Of a DNA stretch of 64,000 nt, positions 1 to 9,256 are shown piece after piece. This DNA comes from DASVHS01 sp038244815 (GTDB taxonomy: Bacteria; Acidobacteriota; Thermoanaerobaculia; Gp7-AA8), in the NCBI GenBank assembly GCA_038244815.1, contig JBBRTB010000001.1, positions 62,001-126,000 of the forward strand, written 5' to 3'. The notes beneath the pieces were generated by a model. It made no database searches. It had not been told where the DNA came from and saw nothing but the letters and a program-made list of their open reading frames with translations. Within the stretch, counting starts at the first letter, position 1. Each line of letters begins with the position of its first letter. Both the position numbers and the translations under genes were made by a program.

Positions 1-1
1 G

Positions 2-316
2 AGCACCGTGCGCGAGGTACATGATGCCCTGAGCTCGACTCAGGCCACGGGCTACACGACCGTTCTCAAGCTCATGCAGATCATGACCGAGAAGGGTCTG
101 GTGGTCCGCGACGAGTCGGAGCGCGCGCACGTGTACGAGGCCAGTCACACCGAGCAACGCATGCAGCGGCACATCGTGGCCGACCTCGTCGAGCGGGCCT
201 TCGGCGGATCGCCCGCGAAGCTGGTCCTCCAGGCACTGTCAGCACGCAAAGCGTCGCCGGCAGAGCTCAACGAAATCCGCGAACTTCTCGACAGACTGGA
301 AGGAGACAAGCGATGA
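2..316 (+). CDS. BlaI/MecI-family transcriptional repressor, 5' end cut by window edge
   Basis: The visible C-terminal part begins in mid-gene: the frame is open to base 2 and reads STVREVHDAL, the usual internal segment of the BlaI winged helix, so the GTG at 8 is not the true start. The recognition helix and wing (TTVLKLMQIMTEKGLVVRDE) follow, then a short helical dimerisation tail. BlaI repressors bind palindromic operators and are inactivated when the partner membrane protease is triggered. The stop overlaps the next gene's start by four bases, so the pair is translationally coupled. The N-terminal third lies outside the window. Family assignment is firm; the signal sensed is unknown. Confidence 0.85.
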   Translation, partial: STVREVHDALSSTQATGYTTVLKLMQIMTEKGLVVRDESERAHVYEASHTEQRMQRHIVADLVERAFGGSPAKLVLQALSARKASPAELNEIRELLDRLEGDKR

Positions 317-2145
317 ATACAGCCGATCTTCTAGGTGGACCGCTGGGTCATGCCGTCGGCCTGGCACTTCTGCACGCACTCTGGCAGGGCACGATCGTGG
401 CCATCGTTCTCGCGGCCATCCTCACTCTTTCCAGCCGTCGCAGCGCGGCATTCCGCTACGGTCTGTCCTGCGCGGCACTGGCCATCGTGTTTGCTCTGGC
501 CGTGATCACGGGCGTGCGCTCGTACAACCCGGGACCGGCCGTCACCGCGTCGCCGGCGGTGACCGCGGTCGCCGACGCATCGGCGGTCGATGACGCCGTC
601 CTCATCGCGGCCAGCAGCACTCCCCGGTCGTGGCACGACACCTGGCTCGCCACGATTTCCACGCTTCTCGCGCACATCCCGCAGATCGTGGTCCTCTGGT
701 TCCTGGGAGTGCTCGTGCTGACGCTTCGGCTGGCGGCGAGCTGGACGCGCACGCGCGCGCTGGCCACTCGAGGAGCGGTCACGGCGGACGAAACATGGCA
801 ACTCATGGCCGCGCGTCTCTCGCAGGCGCTGGGGTTGCGCAGGCCGGTGCGGCTCGTCGTGTCCGGCGGCGTGGACGTGCCCAGTGTGGTGGGATGGCTC
901 AAGCCCGCCATTCTCCTGCCGGTGAGCAGTCTGACCGGCCTGACCTCCGAACAACTGGAGATGGTGCTCGCCCACGAGGTCGCGCACATCCGCCGTCACG
1001 ATTTTCTGATCAACGCGATGCAGTCGGTGGTGGAGACTCTGCTCTTCTACCATCCGGCGGTGTGGTGGCTGTCGCGACAGATCCGCATCGAGCGCGAGAA
1101 CTGCTGCGACGATCTGGCGGTGTCGGTGTGCGGCGACGCCATCCTCTACGCCCGTGCCCTGGCGCAGCTCGAAGAACTGCGAACCTCACCGCTGCTGGCG
1201 ATCGCGGCGAACGGCGGATCGCTGCTCGACCGTGTGCGGCGCCTCGTCGGCGCACACAGCGACCGGTCGCTCTTCTCCAGCGGCTGGACCGCCGCCGCGG
1301 CCATGGCCAGCTTCGTGGCCTTGCTCACGCTGACCACGGCGCCGATCCTCGCCGAGCGCCAGACCCCTCCGCCAGCGCCGCCAGCGAAGCCCGCGGTCGC
1401 ACACGTGGATGTGCGCGCGCCGAAGCCTGCCACGGAGCCGACGCCGGAGCCCGACGAACTGGATGTGGACGTCGACGCGGTGGTTCCCGTTCCTGCCCTG
1501 CCGCCGGAGCCACCAGAACCGCCTGACCTCAGCGTCGTGCTTTCCAGCGTCGCGCCACGCGTCAGAGTGAGACCACGCGCGCTTCAGAGCCCCGTCCGGC
1601 ACGGCTACATGGTTGCACCGACAGCACAAGCCGTCGTCGAGGGAGTCACCGGCGCGCTCGTGTGGGACGTCGACAACGAGGACCAGAGCTCCTCGCCCAC
1701 GCCTCCCGGGAAGCTGTCGGTCGACGAGCTGATCGCGCTGCGCGTACAGGGTGTGACGCCCGAATACATCCAGGAGATGCGCTCGATCGGATTCGGCAAG
1801 CTCTCCATCCGCGAGATCATCGCGCTGCGCAGCCAGGGCATCACCCCCGACGAGATCGGCAAGATGCGCTCCACGGGACTGGGCGATCTGAGCGCGCACG
1901 ACATCGTCGCTCTTCACGTTCAGGGTGTCACTCCCGATTACATCAGCGCGATGCGCACCGCGGGTGTGAACATCAAAACGGCCAACGAAGCCGTTTCGCT
2001 TCGCGTGCAGGGCGTGACGGTCGACTTCGTCCGCTCTCTCGCAGTGGCGGGCTATGAGCACCTCACCGTCCACGATCTGGTGCGTCTGGCCACATCGGGG
2101 GTCAATGCCGACTTCGTCCGGGAGATGTCGAAGTACAAGAAGTAG
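313..2145 (+). CDS. BlaR1-like M56 membrane metallopeptidase with C-terminal 29-residue repeats
   Basis: This is a 610-residue polytopic membrane protease. The N-terminal part has several hydrophobic segments; the zinc motif HExxH is at H221-E222-H225 with the third ligand region ERENCCDD near 260-267. A last membrane segment (about 330-347) is followed by a proline-rich linker (about 350-410). The C-terminal part (about 475-605) holds four and a half copies of a 29-residue unit of the type VTPxYIxxMRxxG...LSxxDIVALxxQG. By BlaR1 topology that part would lie in the periplasm, where BlaR1 has its penicillin-binding sensor. No penicillin-binding domain is present, so the signal is unlikely to be a beta-lactam. 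The two genes downstream carry the same repeat. Confidence 0.85.
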   Translation: MNTADLLGGPLGHAVGLALLHALWQGTIVAIVLAAILTLSSRRSAAFRYGLSCAALAIVFALAVITGVRSYNPGPAVTASPAVTAVADASAVDDAVLIAASSTPRSWHDTWLATISTLLAHIPQIVVLWFLGVLVLTLRLAASWTRTRALATRGAVTADETWQLMAARLSQALGLRRPVRLVVSGGVDVPSVVGWLKPAILLPVSSLTGLTSEQLEMVLAHEVAHIRRHDFLINAMQSVVETLLFYHPAVWWLSRQIRIERENCCDDLAVSVCGDAILYARALAQLEELRTSPLLAIAANGGSLLDRVRRLVGAHSDRSLFSSGWTAAAAMASFVALLTLTTAPILAERQTPPPAPPAKPAVAHVDVRAPKPATEPTPEPDELDVDVDAVVPVPALPPEPPEPPDLSVVLSSVAPRVRVRPRALQSPVRHGYMVAPTAQAVVEGVTGALVWDVDNEDQSSSPTPPGKLSVDELIALRVQGVTPEYIQEMRSIGFGKLSIREIIALRSQGITPDEIGKMRSTGLGDLSAHDIVALHVQGVTPDYISAMRTAGVNIKTANEAVSLRVQGVTVDFVRSLAVAGYEHLTVHDLVRLATSGVNADFVREMSKYKK

Positions 2146-2154
2146 GAGATCACC

Positions 2155-2871
2155 ATGAAACGACTTCTTGCGGCGGCGCTGCTCTTCGCACTGGTGGCGT
2201 CGCCGGTCATGGCCTCCGACATTCACGGAGCGTGGACGATGACGCCGGGCGACCAGCCCGACAGGATCTACCTGTCCATGACCACGGGTGGGTGGCACCA
2301 GTTCGGCCGCTCATTCACGCCTGAGTCGATGGGCGTTCGCTCATCGGACCTGTGGGCCACGACCACCACTCCGGTCAGCCTGAAGCTCGACCGCGACGCG
2401 GGTACGCTGGTTCTCGAAGGGACGTTCCGGAACGGAGATGGCGCCAGACAGTTCACGTTCGCTCCGAGCGGAACCTACGCTGCCGCTCTTCGTGCGATGG
2501 GGCTGACCATCGATCTGCCGGACGACCGGTCGATCGAGGACGAGCTCTTCACGCTGGCCATCGTCGAGGTATCGCTGGATTACGTCCGCACGATGCGCGG
2601 GATCTTCCCCGAAGCCACGCTGCGCGACATGCGCAGGGCGCGCGGAGTGAACGTCACCCCCGAGTCGGTCAACTCTCTCCGTCAGGCCGGTCTCGCGCTC
2701 GACAGTCTCCGTTCCGCGGTCCGGCTCGTGGCGGTGGGAGCGACGGCCGACTACATCCGCTCGCTCCGCGCGGCCGGCGCGGGCTACACGAATCTGAGCA
2801 CGCGCGATCTGGTTCAACTGGCAGCGGCCGGCGTCGACGCCCGATTCATCCGCAGCATGTCGAAACAATAG
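2155..2871 (+). CDS. secreted 29-residue-repeat protein, paralogue A
   Basis: A 238-residue protein with a clear signal peptide (MKRLLAAALLFALVASPVMA) and a mature N-terminus starting SDIHGAW. An N-terminal beta-rich domain of about 100 residues is shared with the next gene: both contain DIHGAW, a GTxxxEGTFxxGxGAxQFTF stretch and a closing ALRAMG or SLRGMG. After it come three to four degenerate copies of the 29-residue unit (VSLDYVRTMRG, ATADYIRSLRAAG, VDARFIRSMS). The start is fixed by AGGAGATCACC just before the ATG, nine bases after the protease stop. No known enzyme motif is visible. It is probably a periplasmic partner or ligand of the upstream sensor, which is inference from shared repeats and operon position. 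Confidence 0.7.
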   Translation: MKRLLAAALLFALVASPVMASDIHGAWTMTPGDQPDRIYLSMTTGGWHQFGRSFTPESMGVRSSDLWATTTTPVSLKLDRDAGTLVLEGTFRNGDGARQFTFAPSGTYAAALRAMGLTIDLPDDRSIEDELFTLAIVEVSLDYVRTMRGIFPEATLRDMRRARGVNVTPESVNSLRQAGLALDSLRSAVRLVAVGATADYIRSLRAAGAGYTNLSTRDLVQLAAAGVDARFIRSMSKQ

Positions 2872-2880
2872 GAGATCACC

Positions 2881-3843
2881 GTGAAAAGACTGTTCATGCT
2901 GTTTGGGATCTGCGCCCTGCTGGCATCCGCCGCCGCTGCCGACATCCATGGTGCCTGGACGGCCGAGGTCAGCGACGGCCCGCGGCTCCAGATGAACATG
3001 ACCTCGCGGAACAACCACAGCAGCTTCGGCCACACCATGACCGTGGACGAGTTCACCGGCCTATCCGATGCCGCGCTCCACGCGGCCACGCAGACAGCGG
3101 CGACGTTCTCGCTCAGCCGCGAAGCGGGAACCGTCTCGTTCGAGGGGACATTCAAGGATGGCTTCGGGGCCGGACAGTTCACGTTCAGGCCGAATCCTCA
3201 GTACCTGGCCTCTCTTCGCGGCATGGGCGTCAACTTCGAAGAGAGCGGCCGCGACAACGACCAGATGCTCACCATGACCATGACGGACGTCTCGTCGTCG
3301 TTCATCCGCTCCATGCAGGCGGAGGGCTATCGGGTCTCCGCCGACAAATACCTCTCCTTCCGGATCTTCGGCGTCACCCCGGAGCTGGTGCGGGAGCTGC
3401 GCTCGCTCGGCTATGACAGGATCGAGGCCGATGACCTCGTGGCCACCCGCATTCACAAAGTCACTCCCGACTACATCCGCTCCATGCGTGCCGCCGGGTA
3501 TCCGAACCTGACGCTCGACGATCTCGTGGCCACCCGCATTCACAAGGCCACCCCGGAGTTTCTCGACCAGATGCGATCGCTCGGCTACTCCAGTCTCGAC
3601 TTCGACGATGCCATCGCATTCCGGATCCATCGCGTGACCCCCGAGTTCATCCACGATCTTCGCGATCTCGGTTACACGAACGTGCCGGCCGACGAGCTCG
3701 TGGCCATGCGCATCCACAACGTCACCCCACAGTTCATCCGGGAGTTGAAAGAGGCCGGCTACGAGAACATCCCGGTCGAGAAACTCGTGAGCATGCGCAT
3801 CCACGGCATCGACGCGAACTTCGTGCGGAAGATGAATCGCTAG
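2881..3843 (+). CDS. secreted 29-residue-repeat protein, paralogue B
   Basis: A 320-residue secreted paralogue of the preceding gene. It has a signal peptide (about residues 1-20), the same DIHGAW domain (about 21-120), then six well-kept 29-residue repeats of the form VTPEfIRxLRxLGYxxxxxDDLVAxRIHk. The GTG start is set by the same AGGAGATCACC leader used by paralogue A, nine bases after its stop. The strict period, conserved TPE/TPD turn and alternating hydrophobic pattern suggest a helical solenoid. The repeat is neither TPR nor Sel1 by its motif. Function unknown; the likely role is in the same envelope signalling or stress unit as the M56 protease. Confidence 0.7.
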   Translation: MKRLFMLFGICALLASAAAADIHGAWTAEVSDGPRLQMNMTSRNNHSSFGHTMTVDEFTGLSDAALHAATQTAATFSLSREAGTVSFEGTFKDGFGAGQFTFRPNPQYLASLRGMGVNFEESGRDNDQMLTMTMTDVSSSFIRSMQAEGYRVSADKYLSFRIFGVTPELVRELRSLGYDRIEADDLVATRIHKVTPDYIRSMRAAGYPNLTLDDLVATRIHKATPEFLDQMRSLGYSSLDFDDAIAFRIHRVTPEFIHDLRDLGYTNVPADELVAMRIHNVTPQFIRELKEAGYENIPVEKLVSMRIHGIDANFVRKMNR

Positions 3844-3862
3844 CGCTAGCTGTGCGTCCTGG

Positions 3863-3925
3863 GGCCTCGGGCCTCGGGCCTCGGATTACGGCTGAGTTGC
3901 ACCCAGCACCCAGCACCGAGCACCC
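3863..3925. repeat. two short heptamer tandem repeats in an intergenic gap
   Basis: Bases 3863-3884 are about three tandem copies of the heptamer GGCCTCG, the same unit (reverse GAGGCCC) found inside imuB, dnaE2 and both ABC genes. Bases about 3898-3925 form a second period-7 run of unit CACCCAG. Both lie between the convergent genes ending at 3843 and 3925. No terminator hairpin with a T tract is seen here. Confidence 0.75.
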
Positions 3926-4938
3926 TACCAGTGCTTGACCGCTCGTCTCTTGCCGGCGCGGGACGGCTGCCACCCGAGCTGCACTACCTCGAAGTCGGAA
4001 GCCTTCAGCGCGGCGAAGGCCGGATTGAGAATGTCGTTGTCCCAGCTCGTGTCGTACGTGCCGCTCACATAGAGGTCGCTTCCGTTGTCGGCGACGATGA
4101 GGCCGTAGGTCTTCATGGCCTGGAAGATCCGCCGGAGCGGATCGGAAAACGACGAGAGATCTTTCGATCCCTTGAGTCGCAGCCGTGCGCCCATCGGCAA
4201 CGCGCCGGCGGTCTCGCCAGCGCGATGCGACCCGGGAAAGACGTAGCCGTTGGTGCGGCTCACCGTCACGCGGAAGGCGTGGCGGATGGGATCGGAGCCG
4301 TAGACCTCGTCGTAGCGCACGAGACCGGGCAGGATGGCCAGGCCGGCGGCATCGGCGCTCGTCCATCCGTCCGGCCGTCGCGCGTTGGAGTCGAGCTGAA
4401 ACACGGCACCCGATCCCGCTTCCCATTGCGAGCCGTTCCAGCTCAGGGCGTAGAGCTCGAAGAGGATGCGGTTGTCGCGGTCGACGATGAGCATGTGACG
4501 GTCGCCATCCGCGTTCGGATCGCCGCCGGCCAGGCCTCCCTCGATCCACTTCTGCTGAGTCTTCGCTTCCTCCGGAATCGGATAGCCCGGCGGCCTCCCG
4601 GGTGCGCCGCTGTCACTCTCGTCGTCGTACTCGAACGTCACCGGAACGAGCGGCTGTGAACCGGAGACGACGATGTAGGGCATCCCGTAGATCGGGGACG
4701 AGGAGTCGCCGTCTGCCCCGAAGTCGGGGTGCATCCCTCGCGTCAGACCGATGAAGGCGATGAACGCGGCGCTGTTCGGGTCGGCCGGCGCGGCGCTGAT
4801 GTCGGTGTTCCACCAGTTCCCGGGAGGAAACAGCGGAAGCGGAGCGGGCAGCGCGCCGCCTGGCACGGGCGCCTGACCCAGCGCGGCCGAGGCAACCAGG
4901 CAGCCGAGGAGCGCGAGCGTGGTGTGCACTCGCTTCAT
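3925..4938 (-). CDS. conserved secreted protein of unknown function
   Basis: A 337-residue protein with a signal peptide (MKRVHTTLALLGCLVASAALG) and an otherwise soluble mature part. It contains LPLFPPGNWWNTDIS near the N-terminus, GDRHMLIVDRDN in the middle and LIVADNGSDLYVSGT near the C-terminus. These blocks recur together in uncharacterised secreted proteins from several phyla, and I know no assigned reaction for them. The ATG overlaps the stop of the upstream regulator gene (ATGA), so expression is coupled to it. The last residues are basic (RAGKRRAVKHW). Confidence 0.65.
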   Translation of the reverse strand: MKRVHTTLALLGCLVASAALGQAPVPGGALPAPLPLFPPGNWWNTDISAAPADPNSAAFIAFIGLTRGMHPDFGADGDSSSPIYGMPYIVVSGSQPLVPVTFEYDDESDSGAPGRPPGYPIPEEAKTQQKWIEGGLAGGDPNADGDRHMLIVDRDNRILFELYALSWNGSQWEAGSGAVFQLDSNARRPDGWTSADAAGLAILPGLVRYDEVYGSDPIRHAFRVTVSRTNGYVFPGSHRAGETAGALPMGARLRLKGSKDLSSFSDPLRRIFQAMKTYGLIVADNGSDLYVSGTYDTSWDNDILNPAFAALKASDFEVVQLGWQPSRAGKRRAVKHW

Positions 4939-5276
4939 CCGCCTCGCGCCGCTTTGATCAGCGCCTCCATGTGCGAGAGATAGCGTTCGAAGGCCCGCCG
5001 CCCCGCCGCCGTCAGCGAATAATCCGTGCGTGGAATCCTCCCGTTGAACGACTTTTTGCAGTTGAGGTAGTTCGCTTCCTCGAGCTTGCGCGTGTGCACG
5101 CTGACGTTGCCGTCGCTCGTCTCCAGGATGGCCTTCAGTTCGTTGAACGAGAGGCTGGGGTTGACCGCGAGCGCGCTGACGATGGCCAGGCGAGTCTTCT
5201 CGTGGATCAGCCGGTCGAAGTCGGGGATCTTCGTCTCCACGACAGGCTGTAGTCTTCGTGCCGTTGCTTTAGCCAC
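4935..5276 (-). CDS. winged-helix transcriptional regulator (HTH_34-like)
   Basis: A 113-residue DNA-binding protein. The segment IHEKTRLAIVSALAVNPSLS is helix 1-2, FNELKAILETSDGNVSVHTR is the recognition part, and the RTDYSLTAAGRRAFERYL tail is typical of the PF13601-type winged helix related to MarR/ArsR regulators. A longer open frame reaches 5402, but the GTG at 5276 is preceded by AAGGAG at proper spacing and overlaps the stop of the upstream membrane-protein gene, so I choose it. Such regulators are commonly encoded next to a small membrane protein, as here. Confidence 0.75.
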   Translation of the reverse strand: MAKATARRLQPVVETKIPDFDRLIHEKTRLAIVSALAVNPSLSFNELKAILETSDGNVSVHTRKLEEANYLNCKKSFNGRIPRTDYSLTAAGRRAFERYLSHMEALIKAARGG

Positions 5277-5856
5277 CGTAACTCCTTGCGATGATGAAGC
5301 CGAAGATGACGTGCAGGCCGCCGAAGCCGGCGCCCATGAGAACGTTTCCGACCGACAGCGGGACGAAACAGGCTGCCAGCCCGAGGAGCATGAACAAGGC
5401 ACCCATGAGCGGAACGACGCGGATGGAGAACGACCCGCTGCTGATGAATGACGCGCCGTACAGCAGCAGCCAGACCGCGGGCAGCGGCGTGAACACTCCG
5501 GCTCGTGCCAGCACGCCCGTGATCAGCGCCGCGGCGATGAGCGGGGCGCTGTAGGAGACGAAGAAGCGGCGGGCCGGACCGCCGGTCAATGAAAGGTTGG
5601 CGCGCCGCGCCTTGAGCAACATCGTCACCGCGGCGATGGCGGCAGCGACGAGCGCATCGCCAATCCACACACTCATCCAGAGGTGCGGATCCGATTCGAG
5701 CGGCCCCGCTACGATGGCGGTGACGATGGCCGTCGCTCCGATCGCGGAGCCACCCCAGCCCGGAATGGACGTGAACGAGGAGGCGCGATCCATGGCCTCA
5801 CGGATCGTGCGGATGCTGTTCAGCGCGTGATCGTGGATGGCGACGCGTTCCGTCAC
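5269..5856 (-). CDS. conserved multi-pass membrane protein
   Basis: A 195-residue protein with about six hydrophobic segments (for example AIGATAIVTAIVAG, ALVAAAIAAVTMLL, PLIAAALITGVLA, LMGALFMLLGLAACFV) after a short polar N-terminus. No catalytic motif. It is translated together with the HTH regulator that overlaps its 3' end. The GTG start lies six bases after a TAAGAT -10 box at 5863-5868, so the message is probably leaderless. It may sense or protect the membrane with its regulator partner, but function is unknown. Confidence 0.6.
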   Translation of the reverse strand: MTERVAIHDHALNSIRTIREAMDRASSFTSIPGWGGSAIGATAIVTAIVAGPLESDPHLWMSVWIGDALVAAAIAAVTMLLKARRANLSLTGGPARRFFVSYSAPLIAAALITGVLARAGVFTPLPAVWLLLYGASFISSGSFSIRVVPLMGALFMLLGLAACFVPLSVGNVLMGAGFGGLHVIFGFIIARSYGG

Positions 5857-5920
5857 AAGGCGATCTTAAGCGCTTTACTGCGGAAAGTGTGATCGCCTAC
5901 GCTGCCCAAAACATCGAGAG

Positions 5921-6640
5921 TCATTTGATCGTTCGGGCCACGGCCGATTCGCCGCCGGCGGCCGCGGCGCGATCGACGAACCACCAGCTCTCGAGTTCGC
6001 CTGCCGTGGCCCGAGTGATGGGACAGTCCCCACCGCGCCTCACCTCGTCGATGACCGTCCGCTTCGACTCCCCTGCAGCGAGGATCATGCGCAGCCCGGC
6101 ATCACGAATGACCGGCAGAGTGATGGTCACCCTCCACTGATTCAGCCGCGGCACGAACACCTCGGCGGCGATGCGATCGGTGACGCCGAGTACGTCCGTG
6201 TCCGGAAAGAGCGACGCCGTGTGACCGTCGTCGCCCACGCCCAGAAGCACGGCGTCGATGCGGGCGATGCCGAGCTGCTTCCAGTCGCTCTCGAACTGGC
6301 GGGCCGTTCCGGCCGGATCGCCGAGCTCGGTCTTGAACCGCAGGAACTCATGCCCCGGCGGGATGCCGTCGCGGAACAACGTGCGCTGGATCATGGCCGC
6401 GTTCGATTGCGGATCATCGAGCGGAACATACCGTTCGTCGACCACCACCCAGATCACCGCGCGCGCGGCCAGCTCCTGGCGATACGGACCGCCTCCGAGG
6501 AGCTCGTAGAGCGGTTTGGGCGTCGAACCGCCGGAGAGGGCCATGACGGAGCGCTGCTTTCGCTGGGCGACTTCGAGAACCGTCTCCGCGGCGCCGCGAA
6601 CGAGGTCCCCGGCCGAATCGAAAATGCGCAGGTTCATCAC
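5921..6640 (-). CDS. pgl: 6-phosphogluconolactonase
   Basis: A 239-residue cytosolic enzyme that hydrolyses 6-phosphoglucono-delta-lactone to 6-phosphogluconate, second step of the oxidative pentose phosphate path. The sugar-phosphate isomerase-type core is recognised by ALSGGSTPKPLYELL (about residues 34-48), VDERYVP (about 66-73) and LLGVGDDGHTASLFP (about 134-148), all standard for Pgl. The start overlaps the opcA stop (ATGA). It is the last gene of zwf-opcA-pgl. A second Met follows immediately, so the start is uncertain by one residue. Confidence 0.93.
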   Translation of the reverse strand: MMNLRIFDSAGDLVRGAAETVLEVAQRKQRSVMALSGGSTPKPLYELLGGGPYRQELAARAVIWVVVDERYVPLDDPQSNAAMIQRTLFRDGIPPGHEFLRFKTELGDPAGTARQFESDWKQLGIARIDAVLLGVGDDGHTASLFPDTDVLGVTDRIAAEVFVPRLNQWRVTITLPVIRDAGLRMILAAGESKRTVIDEVRRGGDCPITRATAGELESWWFVDRAAAAGGESAVARTIK

Positions 6641-7691
6641 GAGCCGCGGACCTGTCCGGCCAGTTGCATGGCCAGCGGAAGCGACCGCACGAACACTTTG
6701 TCCGATTCGGGACGTTTGAGCTGACGCACGATCAATCTGTCCACACCACGGCCACGAACGCGCGTCACGCAGTCGAACGTCTGCGAGCTTCCATCGACGG
6801 ACGCGATGAGCACATCGCGCTCCGTGTCCCGATGGATCGTGGCCTCGCCCCCGTCATCGAAGCCCATTCTGACGGCGGCGAGGCCTCCGTCCTGGCCTCC
6901 CCGGTCGAGCTGGAACGAGCAATCGATGTCCGTGGAGCCGCTCTGGGCCATCAGCCAGGAGGCGTAATAGAGCGACTCGATCGACTCCCCGAACAGACCC
7001 TGCCCGCTGCCAGCGGCGTTGACGCTAAGGCTGCGGATGCGCGGCAGGCGCCTGCGCATCGACAGCGCGTCGAACAGCGAAGCCGTAACGACACGCCAGT
7101 CTTCCAGCCGCATCCAGTTGAGATCGGCAGGCGCCGTGAACGTGCGCTCGGCAATCTGACGGAGCCAGACCAGATCGTCGACCGAGTCAAACCGCGCGGA
7201 GTCGACGATGAGGCGATCGGCCACGTCGAGGAGCGTCTCGACATAGGAGTGATCTTCGTTCGGCAGGTCGCCCACCCACCACACCGCCACGGGCATGTCG
7301 GGAATGAGCAGTGCATTCACGAGCGGCGGGATATGCCGGACCCGTTCTCCTCCCGCAACGATGGCCACTTCTTCGGAGCAGACCTGCTTGTTCCCGTTGA
7401 CCCGATGGCAGTTCGCGCTGATCCAGGAGGAAATGGCGGGCGGCGAGTCCATCTCGGCGCGGATGACGATCGACCGCTGCGGCACGGCCTCGCTGACGCG
7501 GGCCAGCGTCTCGCTGGCCTGGGAGTGGTCCCGCGAATCGGTCGTGTGAGCGACCACGTTCCAGAGCGCCGCGCGGGTCAGGGCGTTGTCGCCCTGCCCC
7601 TCGTTGCGCCATAGCGAGGCCAGGCTTTTCTCGATCGCCGAGTAGTCGACGGCCATCTCTTCGCCGGCCCGGGCCCGGGCCAGATCGCCGC

Positions 7692-7695
<4 letters not shown>
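6637..7695 (-). CDS. opcA: glucose-6-phosphate dehydrogenase assembly protein OpcA
   Basis: A 352-residue protein similar to OpcA of cyanobacteria and actinobacteria, which binds and activates or assembles Zwf. Typical segments are VDYSAIEKSLASLWR near the N-terminus, WNVVAHT, LLIPDMPVAVWWVGDLP in the middle and FDCVTRVRGRGVDRL near the C-terminus. The frame is open far upstream into zwf. I choose the ATG at 7695 because it overlaps the zwf stop (ATGA) and follows GGAGGAG. An ATG at 7656 would match shorter homologues. Position between zwf and pgl strongly supports the role. Confidence 0.85.
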
Positions 7696-9239
<1,544 letters not shown>

Positions 9240-9256
9240 GAGCGATCAATTGTAGT

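Noticed and set aside
3300..3843. The 29-residue repeats taken as TPR or pentapeptide repeats
   Set aside because: TPR units are 34 residues with W-LG-Y-A-P spacing, which is absent; the TPE-IR-LR-GY pattern is different.
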